This document shows positions 57,308 through 64,000 of a stretch of 64,000 nt of DNA, in pieces. Position numbers and translations under genes: made by a program. A model generated the notes under the pieces. The model did not search any database and was not told the DNA's origin. It saw only the letters and a program-made list of their open reading frames with translations. The stretch comes from Anaerolineae bacterium. GTDB taxonomy: Bacteria; Chloroflexota; Anaerolineae; Promineifilales; Promineifilaceae. The DNA lies in NCBI GenBank assembly GCA_030425205.1, contig JAUIAP010000010.1:124001-188000 (forward strand), given 5' to 3'. How positions within the stretch are numbered: position 1 is the stretch's first letter; the number at the start of each line of letters is the position of its first letter.

Positions 57308-57326
57308 CGTTATCTCCTGCTGCAAT

Positions 57327-57332
57327 TATAGC
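57327..57332 (-). promoter_or_regulatory. Extended -10 of the AI-2E gene
   Basis: On the minus strand TGCTATAAT ends 19 bases before the ATG, leaving room for a short leader that contains CAGGAG. Confidence 0.5.
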
Positions 57333-57464
57333 ACCCACGCGAGCCAAGTTGTTATAGGTTAGGTGGAAGTTCTTGCGTGGCCAGAGGCCATCCTACAAAT
57401 CCCAATATGCCATAACGGGAGAGACTAGCTGCTCAAATTTTGCTGTGTTATTTCGGCCGATTGT

Positions 57465-57965
57465 CTAAACGACGCCAACATCAAGTGTCGACGTGCAGTT
57501 GGGGCAACGTGTCGCTTTACGAGGAATTGTTGAGATGCAGTAGGGACATTTTTTATCGGCAGGCTGCGCAACTTTCTCTTGCTCCCCAATGCCCAATTCC
57601 TCTTCCAGTAAATCATCAAGTCTTGTTATCAAGCGAATAACCAAGAACATCACCAATGCAATCACAAGAAAAATCATGACATTCTGCAAGAAAACGCCAT
57701 AGTTGACCGTAACGGCACCGAGTTCTTTGGCTTGGGCGGCGGTCATTTCGGCCGAAACTGCGCCACTCTCAGACTCACGTAGCACAATCAAGCGCGATTC
57801 CCAATTAAATCCACCCGTCAAGTAGGCAATGAACGGCATGATAATGTCATCGACCAGTGAACGGGCGATTGTGCTAAATGCTGCCCCCACCGTAAAACCA
57901 ATTGTCAGATCTAAAATATTGCCGCGTGTGGCAAATTTGCGAAATGCTTCAAAAAATCCTGCCAT
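57465..57965 (-). CDS. mscL: MscL mechanosensitive channel fused to a zinc ribbon
   Basis: A 166-residue large-conductance channel. MAGFFEAFRKFATRGNILDLTIGFTVGAAFSTIARSLVDDIIMPFIAYLTGG is the amphipathic helix plus TM1, and NVMIFLVIALVMFLVIRLI is TM2. The periplasmic loop is long (about 35 residues). After the C-terminal helix, CPYCISTIPRKATRCPNC forms a zinc ribbon with two Cys-x2-Cys pairs, absent from E. coli MscL but seen in some Chloroflexota and actinobacterial homologues. It opens on membrane tension to release solutes; the ribbon may dock a cytoplasmic partner. Confidence 0.92.
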   Translation of the reverse strand: MAGFFEAFRKFATRGNILDLTIGFTVGAAFSTIARSLVDDIIMPFIAYLTGGFNWESRLIVLRESESGAVSAEMTAAQAKELGAVTVNYGVFLQNVMIFLVIALVMFLVIRLITRLDDLLEEELGIGEQEKVAQPADKKCPYCISTIPRKATRCPNCTSTLDVGVV

Positions 57966-58009
57966 CGTAAAATAAAGACCCGCTTTCCCAATAGAAATGA
58001 GTCTTACAC

Positions 58010-58035
58010 AAAAAAAGACGAGCTAAATGCTCGCC
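58010..58035 (-). terminator. Terminator of the ribosomal protein operon
   Basis: On the minus strand GGCGAGC (58035-58029) pairs with GCTCGTC (58023-58017, one wobble) around a 5-base loop, followed by seven T. It lies about 40 bases after the rpsI stop. Confidence 0.85.
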
Positions 58036-58077
58036 TTCGTTTATCGTCTCATTTTGTGTCCAATGTAGACAAATAGT

Positions 58078-58476
58078 TTAACGCTTCGTGTAAGTCGGAG
58101 CCTTGCGCGCACGCTTCAGACCCGGCTTCTTGCGCTCTTTCACACGTGGATCACGGGTCAAATGCCCTTCTTCACGCATCTTTCCGCGCAGCTCTTCTTC
58201 GTGCATGACCAACGCACGCGCCAACCCGAGACGCACTGCGTCACGCTGACCCGTCGTGCCACCACCCTTTACTTGAACGGTTACATCCATCTGACCCGTA
58301 AAGCCAGCGTCTTCCAATGGACCATTCAAAATCGAGAAGTCACCAAAACGAGGAAAATATTCCTTCACATCTTTGCCATTAACGGTAAAGGATCCAAGTC
58401 CTTCACCTTCTGGGTAAAGTCGCACTCGCGCAGAGGACTTCTTACGACGACCAATTCCTTCGAGATAACGTGCCAT
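58078..58476 (-). CDS. rpsI: 30S ribosomal protein S9
   Basis: 132 residues: GIGRRKKSSARVRLYPEG, GGGTTGQRDAVRLGLARALV and the C-terminal KKPGLKRARKAPTYTKR tail, which reaches the P-site tRNA in the ribosome. It follows rplM by nine bases, the standard L13-S9 pair, and is the last gene before the operon terminator. No TCGGCCGA inside. Confidence 0.97.
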   Translation of the reverse strand: MARYLEGIGRRKKSSARVRLYPEGEGLGSFTVNGKDVKEYFPRFGDFSILNGPLEDAGFTGQMDVTVQVKGGGTTGQRDAVRLGLARALVMHEEELRGKMREEGHLTRDPRVKERKKPGLKRARKAPTYTKR

Positions 58477-58485
58477 AATATGCTC

Positions 58486-58917
58486 CTATAGCAGCTCCAA
58501 AACTGCTGGCGACTGCGCTTGATGTGGATGATCCGCACCCGCGTAAATCTTCATTTTCTTAATCATTGCGCGACCCAATTTGTTCTTGGGCAGCATCCCT
58601 TTAACGGCTGACTCAATCGGCCGAGTTGGATGGCGCTGCAACTGATCCCGCAATACGGTCTCTGTCAAACCACCCGGATACTCCGAGTGACGATAATACA
58701 TCTTTTGGTCAAGACGATTGCCCGTAACGTGAATTTTTCCCGCGTTGATAACAACGACGTAGTCACCACAATCCACATTGGGTGCAAAAATCGGCTTATG
58801 CTTTCCGCGCAAAACCTGCGCGATCTTTGATGCCAAGCGGCCGAGTGTCTGCCCTTCCGCATCCACCACGTACCATGTCCGCTCAATATCATTTGGCGTT
58901 GGTGCAAATGTTTTCAT
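58486..58917 (-). CDS. rplM: 50S ribosomal protein L13
   Basis: 143 residues: [39 protein letters not shown] segment and [20 protein letters not shown]. It assembles early in the large subunit. It carries the only TCGGCCGA found in a ribosomal protein gene in this window (58617-58624). Confidence 0.97.
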   Translation of the reverse strand: MKTFAPTPNDIERTWYVVDAEGQTLGRLASKIAQVLRGKHKPIFAPNVDCGDYVVVINAGKIHVTGNRLDQKMYYRHSEYPGGLTETVLRDQLQRHPTRPIESAVKGMLPKNKLGRAMIKKMKIYAGADHPHQAQSPAVLELL

Positions 58918-58969
58918 TACTTAATCCCATGTTTTCAGTAGTTCAGCACTCAATCGAAGATTGGCCTGC

Positions 58970-59716
58970 TTACTGCTCACTGTATTTTACAAACTCAAGC
59001 ACAAGTCCACACGCTGGAGCTGACTGACCTGCACGACTGCGCTCCGCTGCCTGCAACGCCGTCACAAAATCATCAATACTCCAAGTTCCAATCCCAACAA
59101 GTCGTAGTGAGCCAACAATACTGCGCACCATGCGCTTCAAAAACGCTGTGCCAATAATGTCAAACAGCAGGAAATCATCATTCCGCTGCCACTCAGCGTG
59201 AAAGATGCGCCGCACACTGTTATTACCATTTGGTGGAGTACCAAAAGTGCGAAAATCGTGCTCACCAATCAGATGTTTAGCAGCAATATTCATTGCATTC
59301 AAATCGAGCGATTGGCGGATATGCCAACTGTATCGTTGATTTAGTGGTGAGGGATTCGGCCGATTCCAGACCGTGTACCGATACCCTCGGCGCGTCGCAT
59401 CGAATCGTGGATGAAACTCATCCGTCGCCACCTGCATATCACGTACTGCAATATCACGTGGCAATGTGCCATTTAATGCCGATTGCAATCGTTCAGTGCC
59501 ATGTTTCCAGTTCGCAAAATCAAATGCGATGACCTGACCTCGTGCATGAACGCCCGCATCGGTGCGCCCTGCACCTATGACTTGTATAGAGGCTTGTGCC
59601 AAATTGAAAAGTGCTTTTTCTAGCTCACCTTGAATCGTCTGCTGCGCCTTAATCTGACGTTGGAAACCAAAATAATTCGTTCCATCATATTCGATTACTG
59701 CGCGGTAGCGGGTCAA
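58970..59716 (-). CDS. truA: tRNA pseudouridine(38-40) synthase
   Basis: A 248-residue TruA. YRAVIEYDGTNYFGFQRQ opens the protein, the catalytic Asp is in GAGRTDAGVHARGQ, and FLKRMVRSIVGSLRLVGIG is the C-terminal signature. The start is TTG at 59716, the only start that preserves the family N-terminus; its ribosome binding site is weak. It lies between rplQ and rplM, a frequent arrangement. Confidence 0.95.
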   Translation of the reverse strand: MTRYRAVIEYDGTNYFGFQRQIKAQQTIQGELEKALFNLAQASIQVIGAGRTDAGVHARGQVIAFDFANWKHGTERLQSALNGTLPRDIAVRDMQVATDEFHPRFDATRRGYRYTVWNRPNPSPLNQRYSWHIRQSLDLNAMNIAAKHLIGEHDFRTFGTPPNGNNSVRRIFHAEWQRNDDFLLFDIIGTAFLKRMVRSIVGSLRLVGIGTWSIDDFVTALQAAERSRAGQSAPACGLVLEFVKYSEQ

Positions 59717-59727
59717 TGGTAGTTGGC

Positions 59728-60156
59728 TTAGTCTTCCTCAACCAGCATGATTGCCGCAATCTTTGCGTTATCACCCGGCCGACGACCCAGCTTAACAATG
59801 CGCGTATAGCCACCCGGACGTTCCGCATAGCGTGGCGCAATTTCACTAAACAACTTCTTCACGACATCGACTTCTTCAATAAAGCCATCTTCATCTTCTG
59901 ACTCACGGAAGCGCATAATCCGCGCCGCCGCCAGACGTCTGGCGTGAACTTCAGATGCTGGGTTATTCTGCCCTTTTGCCAACCCACGTTTTGCGATTGT
60001 GATCACTTTTTCGGCCGCTGGACGCAACATGCGCGCCTTTGCCTCAGTTGTAACAATCTGCTCATGGGCAAGCAGGTCAGAGATTAAGTTGCGTCGCAAT
60101 GCCTTACGATGCGCCATGTCGCGGCTAAGCCGACGACCTTTTACTTTATGTCTCAT
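59728..60156 (-). CDS. rplQ: 50S ribosomal protein L17
   Basis: 142 residues. The first 95 are the L17 core (MRHKVKGRRLSRDMAHRKALRRNLISDLLAHEQIVTTEAKA). A short insertion with RESEDEDGFIEEVDVV precedes the conserved APRYAERPGGYTRIVKLGRRPGDNA. Normal position after rpoA. Confidence 0.97.
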   Translation of the reverse strand: MRHKVKGRRLSRDMAHRKALRRNLISDLLAHEQIVTTEAKARMLRPAAEKVITIAKRGLAKGQNNPASEVHARRLAAARIMRFRESEDEDGFIEEVDVVKKLFSEIAPRYAERPGGYTRIVKLGRRPGDNAKIAAIMLVEED

Positions 60157-60303
60157 TATAAACCTCGTTGCTTTCTAATTTTTACGGAGCCGAACCTCTT
60201 CGCGTCTGCAACGGTGAACACTAGCAGAGAATTTCGACACCTAAATTTCTAATGTAAAATGCAAATGCACTGTCGCACTATAACATCTTACATTGTATTC
60301 AAA
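60157..60303 (-). other. rpoA-rplQ spacer
   Basis: A 147-base spacer, longer than usual. An inverted repeat AATGTAA/TTACATT lies in its rpoA-proximal part. No gene or strong terminator is seen. Confidence 0.3.
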
Positions 60304-61254
60304 CTAATCTTCATCTTCCAAGAAACCCTTTGTGCGCAGTTGATCTTTCAACTCGTCTAAAGATTTCTCGCCAAAATTACGAATTGCCAACATCGTCTCT
60401 TCACCACGATCTAGCATCTCGAGCATTTCGCCAACTTTCGTGATACCTGTCCGCTTTAGTGAGTTGAAGACGCGCACACTCAAATCGAGTTGCTCGATCG
60501 GTGTGTCGTAATACTCGTTTGGAATTCCATCCTCATCCTCTTCAACGACTGAAACAGGCGCAAGTGAATCAGGTGTAACGCCACCAAGCGGCATGAGATG
60601 TTGGATCATGATTTGGGCAGCTTGCGACAATGCCTCTTCTGGCTTAGTCGTGCCGTCTGTCCAAATCTCCATCACCGTACGATCATAATCTTGATCTTGG
60701 CCAACGCGGGTCTTCTCAACATTATAAGAAACACGGCGAATCGGGCTGAAAATTGCATCAACAGGCAGTTCACCAATCGGTAAGCGGCCACGCGCCTCAG
60801 CAGGGCTATACCCTCGACCAGACTCGATGGTCATTTCAATTTCTAAAAATGCATCATCTGAATCTACACTAAATAAATACAGATCAGGGTTGATAATTTC
60901 AACCTCTGGGGGCGCGATAATATCGGCCGCCGTCACGGTTCCCGCACCATGCACCTCTAGACGAACGCGCGCATTATCCGTATCAATCAACTGCACGCGC
61001 AATTGCTTGATATTGAGAATCAGGCGCATCATGTCTTCACGCACATGCGGAATCGCCGAGAACTCATGCGACACATCACTTACTCGAACTGAAGTGACTG
61101 CCGCGCCCGGCAATGAAGCCAATAAGACACGCCGCAGCGAATTTCCGATCGTCGTGCCGTAACCGCGCTCCAGCGGGCTAATCACAAACTTGCCATATTG
61201 TTGCGTGATGGCTTCACTTTCAATTTTTGGCATTACAAGATTTTCAACAGCCAA
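60304..61254 (-). CDS. rpoA: RNA polymerase subunit alpha
   Basis: 316 residues. The N-terminal domain has FVISPLERGYGTTIGNSLRRVLLASLPGAAVT for dimerisation; the C-terminal domain ends LDLSVRVFNSLKRTGITKVGEMLEM...IRNFGEKSLDELKDQL. The start is a TTG at 61254: GGAGGT lies six bases upstream, while the first internal ATG (61233) has no such site. Use of TTG may limit translation. A GC-rich hairpin precedes it; the gene normally between rpsK and rpoA, rpsD, is missing. Confidence 0.96.
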   Translation of the reverse strand: MAVENLVMPKIESEAITQQYGKFVISPLERGYGTTIGNSLRRVLLASLPGAAVTSVRVSDVSHEFSAIPHVREDMMRLILNIKQLRVQLIDTDNARVRLEVHGAGTVTAADIIAPPEVEIINPDLYLFSVDSDDAFLEIEMTIESGRGYSPAEARGRLPIGELPVDAIFSPIRRVSYNVEKTRVGQDQDYDRTVMEIWTDGTTKPEEALSQAAQIMIQHLMPLGGVTPDSLAPVSVVEEDEDGIPNEYYDTPIEQLDLSVRVFNSLKRTGITKVGEMLEMLDRGEETMLAIRNFGEKSLDELKDQLRTKGFLEDED

Positions 61255-61281
61255 TTTCGTACCTCCACGACCTAAACCCGT

Positions 61282-61305
61282 AAAAGGCAGGAGCGAACTC
61301 CTGCC
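61282..61305 (-). terminator. UUCG-loop hairpin between rpsK and rpoA
   Basis: On the minus strand GGCAGGAG and CTCCTGCC (61305-61298 and 61293-61286) form a perfect 8-bp stem closed by a TTCG loop, followed by TTTT. It looks like a weak terminator or attenuator, in the position where rpsD usually lies. Confidence 0.6.
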
Positions 61306-61352
61306 GTCTTAGCACGGGCAGCGGATGCTATTTGTCTTCTTAAAAGTTCCAA

Positions 61353-61763
61353 CTAAACGCGACGCTTCTTAGGAGGGCGCACGCCATTATGTGGCACAGG
61401 GGTAATATCTTCTATCAAGCGAACGCGAATCCCTGAACGCGCAATCGCCCGAATTGCAGACTCGCGGCCGGGACCAGGTCCCTTAACGATAATCTCAACT
61501 GAGTTCAAGCCATAAACGTCACGCGCTGTCTGAATGGCAGTTTGTGCAGCCAATCCAGCCGCATAGGGTGTCGATTTACGCGAACCCTTAAATCCCGCAT
61601 TCCCTGCACTCGACCACGATAACGTATTTCCATTGGTGTCCGTCACCGTTACGATCGTGTTGTTGAAGGTTGCACGAATATGTACTTGCCCTTCAGGAAT
61701 TTGTACTTTTGCGCGTTTCCGAACTTGTTGTCCGCCGCGCCGATTATTTCTTCTGCGTCCCAT
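61353..61763 (-). CDS. rpsK: 30S ribosomal protein S11
   Basis: 136 residues: [45 protein letters not shown] and the C-terminal [23 protein letters not shown] are S11. It follows rpsM by three bases. Confidence 0.97.
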   Translation of the reverse strand: MGRRRNNRRGGQQVRKRAKVQIPEGQVHIRATFNNTIVTVTDTNGNTLSWSSAGNAGFKGSRKSTPYAAGLAAQTAIQTARDVYGLNSVEIIVKGPGPGRESAIRAIARSGIRVRLIEDITPVPHNGVRPPKKRRV

Positions 61764-61766
61764 AAT

Positions 61767-62144
61767 TTACTTACCTGAACGACGTCCACGCCCAGCAACC
61801 GTCTTTTTCGGCCCTTTGCGTGTGCGTGCATTAGTCTTCGTGCGCTGTCCGTTCAAGGGCAAGTGGCGACGATGGCGTAAACCACGATAGCTACCAATTT
61901 CGATTAACCGCTTGATGTTTAAATTCACCTCACGGCGTAAATCACCCTCAACCTGATAGTTGTCAACCTCTCGGCGCAACTGCGTCACCTCGGCCTCCGT
62001 TAAATCACGGACGCGCTTGTTGCCGTCAACTCCAGTCGCCTCTAAAATCTTGTGCGACGAAGTCAAGCCAATACCAAAAATATATGTCAGCGCAATCTCA
62101 GTGCGCTTGTTTCGTGGAATGTCAACACCAGCGATACGTGCCAT
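61767..62144 (-). CDS. rpsM: 30S ribosomal protein S13
   Basis: 125 residues: [26 protein letters not shown], then [41 protein letters not shown], an S13 with its basic tail. It contacts tRNA and the subunit interface. rpmJ ends 11 bases upstream. Confidence 0.97.
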   Translation of the reverse strand: MARIAGVDIPRNKRTEIALTYIFGIGLTSSHKILEATGVDGNKRVRDLTEAEVTQLRREVDNYQVEGDLRREVNLNIKRLIEIGSYRGLRHRRHLPLNGQRTKTNARTRKGPKKTVAGRGRRSGK

Positions 62145-62155
62145 ACGCTCTTACC

Positions 62156-62269
62156 TTACCCCTGACGTTGTTTGTGATTTGGATTAGAGCAAATCACACG
62201 AACAACACCTTTACGCTTAATTACTTTGCACTTTGGACACCGCTTCTTAACGGAAGCTGATACTTTCAT
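62156..62269 (-). CDS. rpmJ: 50S ribosomal protein L36
   Basis: A 37-codon gene on the minus strand, [14 protein letters not shown]...NPNHKQRQG. Cys11, Cys14, Cys27 and His32 are the zinc ligands of the C+ form of L36. It sits between adk and rpsM as usual, but infA and map, often adjacent, are not present. Confidence 0.96.
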   Translation of the reverse strand: MKVSASVKKRCPKCKVIKRKGVVRVICSNPNHKQRQG

Positions 62270-62395
62270 TTTCGTTCTCCGAGTCTCTAAAAGCCGTATG
62301 GCAAACAACAATCACGGTTTGACCGCAATTAAGTAGTATACCAAACTGTATTGGCTTTATGAAAAAGTCGTCAACTTTTCTAGGCAATATAAATG

Positions 62396-62965
62396 CTAGT
62401 GTGACTCAATCGCCTCAACCAGCTTGCTGTTGACTTCTTCGATGGATTCTTGACCATCGATGTGTGTAACGTTGCCGCGTTCTTCATAGTACGCGATAAG
62501 TGGTGCGGTTGACTCTTTGTAGACGCGCATTCGTGTGCGAATCGTCTCTTCATTGTCATCCTTCCGACCTTCTAGTTCAGCACGCTTGAGCAGGCGTTGA
62601 ATCAACTCTTCCTGATCTACTTCAATCACTAGGACGTGATTAACTGAACCGCCTAACTCACTGAGCAACTCAGACAATGCGTCAGCTTGGGCTGGGGAAC
62701 GTGGAAAGCCATCAAGCAATGCGCCCGCTTGAGCATCATCTTGCGCAAGTCGATCACGCACCATTGCCACCGTCACTTCGTCTGGAACGAGCTCGCCCGC
62801 TTCCATGTAACTCTTTGCGAGTTTGCCAAGTTCGGTGTTATTTTTTAGATTATAACGGAACAGATCACCAGTTGAGACTTGGGGGATGCCAAGTCGCTCT
62901 TGCAACAACTTGGCTTGTGTCCCTTTGCCTGCACCGGGAGGTCCCATCAGAATAATATATGCCAT
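62396..62965 (-). CDS. adk: Adenylate kinase, short form
   Basis: 189 residues. P-loop GPPGAGKGTQAKLL, then STGDLFRYN, LDGFPRSPAQADAL and the short lid region (RAELEGRKDDNEETIRTRM), so it is the short-LID type without the zinc-binding insertion of 214-residue forms. It interconverts AMP, ADP and ATP. Its ATG overlaps the secY stop by one base (TAATG). Confidence 0.97.
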   Translation of the reverse strand: MAYIILMGPPGAGKGTQAKLLQERLGIPQVSTGDLFRYNLKNNTELGKLAKSYMEAGELVPDEVTVAMVRDRLAQDDAQAGALLDGFPRSPAQADALSELLSELGGSVNHVLVIEVDQEELIQRLLKRAELEGRKDDNEETIRTRMRVYKESTAPLIAYYEERGNVTHIDGQESIEEVNSKLVEAIESH

Positions 62966-64000
62966 TAGCTAAAGCCCTCGTAATTGCGCATGACGAGCTG
63001 TGCCTCGAGCTGGCGAATCGTGTCGATGACTACGCCTACCACGATGATGAGTCCAGAGCCATCCAAGATGACAGCACTTAAGTCTAGGCCCGGCATCCCA
63101 ACAAGATAGGAAACTAACTGCATAATACCGGGAACAACCGCGACAAGACTTAAGAAGAGTGCACCTACGAATGTGATGCGGCGTACAACCGACTTGATGT
63201 AAACTTCCGTCCGCTTACCCGGACGAATTCCAGGAATAAATCCACCTTGTCGTTGCAGATTCTCGTGTAGCTTTTGCTGCGTCACCATCACATCTGTATA
63301 GAAGAAGGTGAAGGCGAATACGAGCAAGAAGTAAACAAGCCAATAGCCCCAACCATTTTGCTGACCAAACGATGTGTTCAGATAAACGGCGAAATTATTG
63401 ATCCAAGTGTACTCGGCTTCTGCCACAGTCGGATCTGGTACAAATATCTGTGCTAGCAATGCTGGGAATGCCAACAATGATTGGGCAAAGATAATCGGGA
63501 TCATGCCCGCGGTGTTCACCTTAAGCGGAATGTAGGTACTTTGGCCCTGATAGACTTTTCGACCACGTTGGCGACGCCCATACTGCACAGGCACCCGACG
63601 ATTGCCTTCCTGAATCAACACAATGACGTAGGTCAAGAAAATCGTCAGAACGACAAATGTGACAAATGCAACGATTTGAGTCGTTTGCGTAACAGGTGCG
63701 CCTTGTCGATCAAATCCAGAGGCGATCTGTGCCAACCCTTGCGGAATGCCAGCAACAATGCCGCTGAAAATGATAAGCGAAATACCTTGTCCAATACCTT
63801 CCTCAGTGATGCGTTCACCGAGCCAGATAGCAAACATCGTACCGCCAGTCATTGCGGCCAGTGTCATTAAAGTTGGCAAAATGTTTCCTACTTCACTGAA
63901 ACCAAAGTAGGGCATGATGCCTTCAAGCGAACCACCGTACGAGAAACCGATCAAGTTAATCTGACCAACAGCTTGTAACAATGCCAGTGGCACAGTCATA
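62965..64000 (-). CDS. secY: Preprotein translocase subunit SecY (N-terminus cut by the window edge)
   Basis: At least 344 residues are inside the window; the gene continues past 64000. Visible are the middle and C-terminal membrane helices of the translocon pore, GERITEEGIGQGISLIIFSGIV, VQYGRRQRGRKVYQGQSTYIPLKVNTAGMIPIIFAQSLL, and the C-terminal helix with VVIDTIRQLEAQLVMRNYEGF. SecY is the channel of the general secretion path. First visible gene of the minus-strand cluster and coupled to adk. Confidence 0.96.
   Translation of the reverse strand, partial: MTVPLALLQAVGQINLIGFSYGGSLEGIMPYFGFSEVGNILPTLMTLAAMTGGTMFAIWLGERITEEGIGQGISLIIFSGIVAGIPQGLAQIASGFDRQGAPVTQTTQIVAFVTFVVLTIFLTYVIVLIQEGNRRVPVQYGRRQRGRKVYQGQSTYIPLKVNTAGMIPIIFAQSLLAFPALLAQIFVPDPTVAEAEYTWINNFAVYLNTSFGQQNGWGYWLVYFLLVFAFTFFYTDVMVTQQKLHENLQRQGGFIPGIRPGKRTEVYIKSVVRRITFVGALFLSLVAVVPGIMQLVSYLVGMPGLDLSAVILDGSGLIIVVGVVIDTIRQLEAQLVMRNYEGFS

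Overview
The window reads as a stretch of chromosome from a mid-GC bacterium. Gene content and protein style point to Chloroflexota, probably Anaerolineae or close: reverse transsulfuration pair, GatCAB, large secreted proteins with P/GEVED modules, AI-2E transporter, TIGR03960-type radical SAM protein. This placement is inference; no rRNA or tRNA gene is present to test it. No prophage, transposase gene or CRISPR array was seen.

Layout. 0.2-6.4 kb: a metal-site-degenerate MBL-fold protein, a small conserved-looking protein, cystathionine beta-synthase plus gamma-lyase, a DUF2461 protein, a YgfZ-like folate protein and a DinB-like protein. 6.7-11.3 kb: an isolated nuoN, a MarR regulator, purD and a PlsC-like acyltransferase. 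11.3-16.4 kb: the rpsB-tsf-pyrH-frr-uppS-cdsA run (translation, UMP kinase, undecaprenyl and CDP-DAG synthesis). 16.5-27.3 kb: a hybrid sensor kinase, an XPB-N-like helicase-associated protein, gatC-gatA, a sugar nucleotidyltransferase, gatB, an aminotransferase and a TrmH-type methyltransferase. 27.5-36.5 kb: two large secreted proteins with matching C-terminal modules and a sensor kinase. 36.6-43.2 kb: a heterodimeric ABC exporter, a 33-codon small ORF and a penicillin-acylase-family enzyme. 43.3-51.7 kb: folC, EamA transporter, zinc-ribbon protein, sensor kinase, enolase, LCP protein and peroxiredoxin. 51.8-58.0 kb: radical SAM protein, FecR-like envelope protein, RadC, a 56-codon overlapping gene, AI-2E permease and MscL. 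58.0-64.0 kb: the distal part of the spc/alpha ribosomal cluster on the minus strand (secY-adk-rpmJ-rpsM-rpsK-rpoA-rplQ-truA-rplM-rpsI), cut by the right edge.

The strongest non-gene signal is the 8-bp palindrome TCGGCCGA. I counted 72 copies by eye (about one per 0.9 kb; about one expected per 64 kb at equal base frequencies). They occur in all reading frames and on both gene orientations, and are nearly absent from highly expressed translation genes. It resembles the cyanobacterial HIP1 phenomenon but with a different word. Two of the few intergenic copies lie inside RNA hairpins in the rpsB leader and the rpsB-tsf attenuator.

A second signal is a family of about 115-bp MITE-like elements: four full copies with 15-bp imperfect terminal inverted repeats and 5-bp target duplications, plus one fragment, all intergenic. 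Two genes too short for routine calling (40594-40695 and 55884-56054) have good ribosome binding sites.
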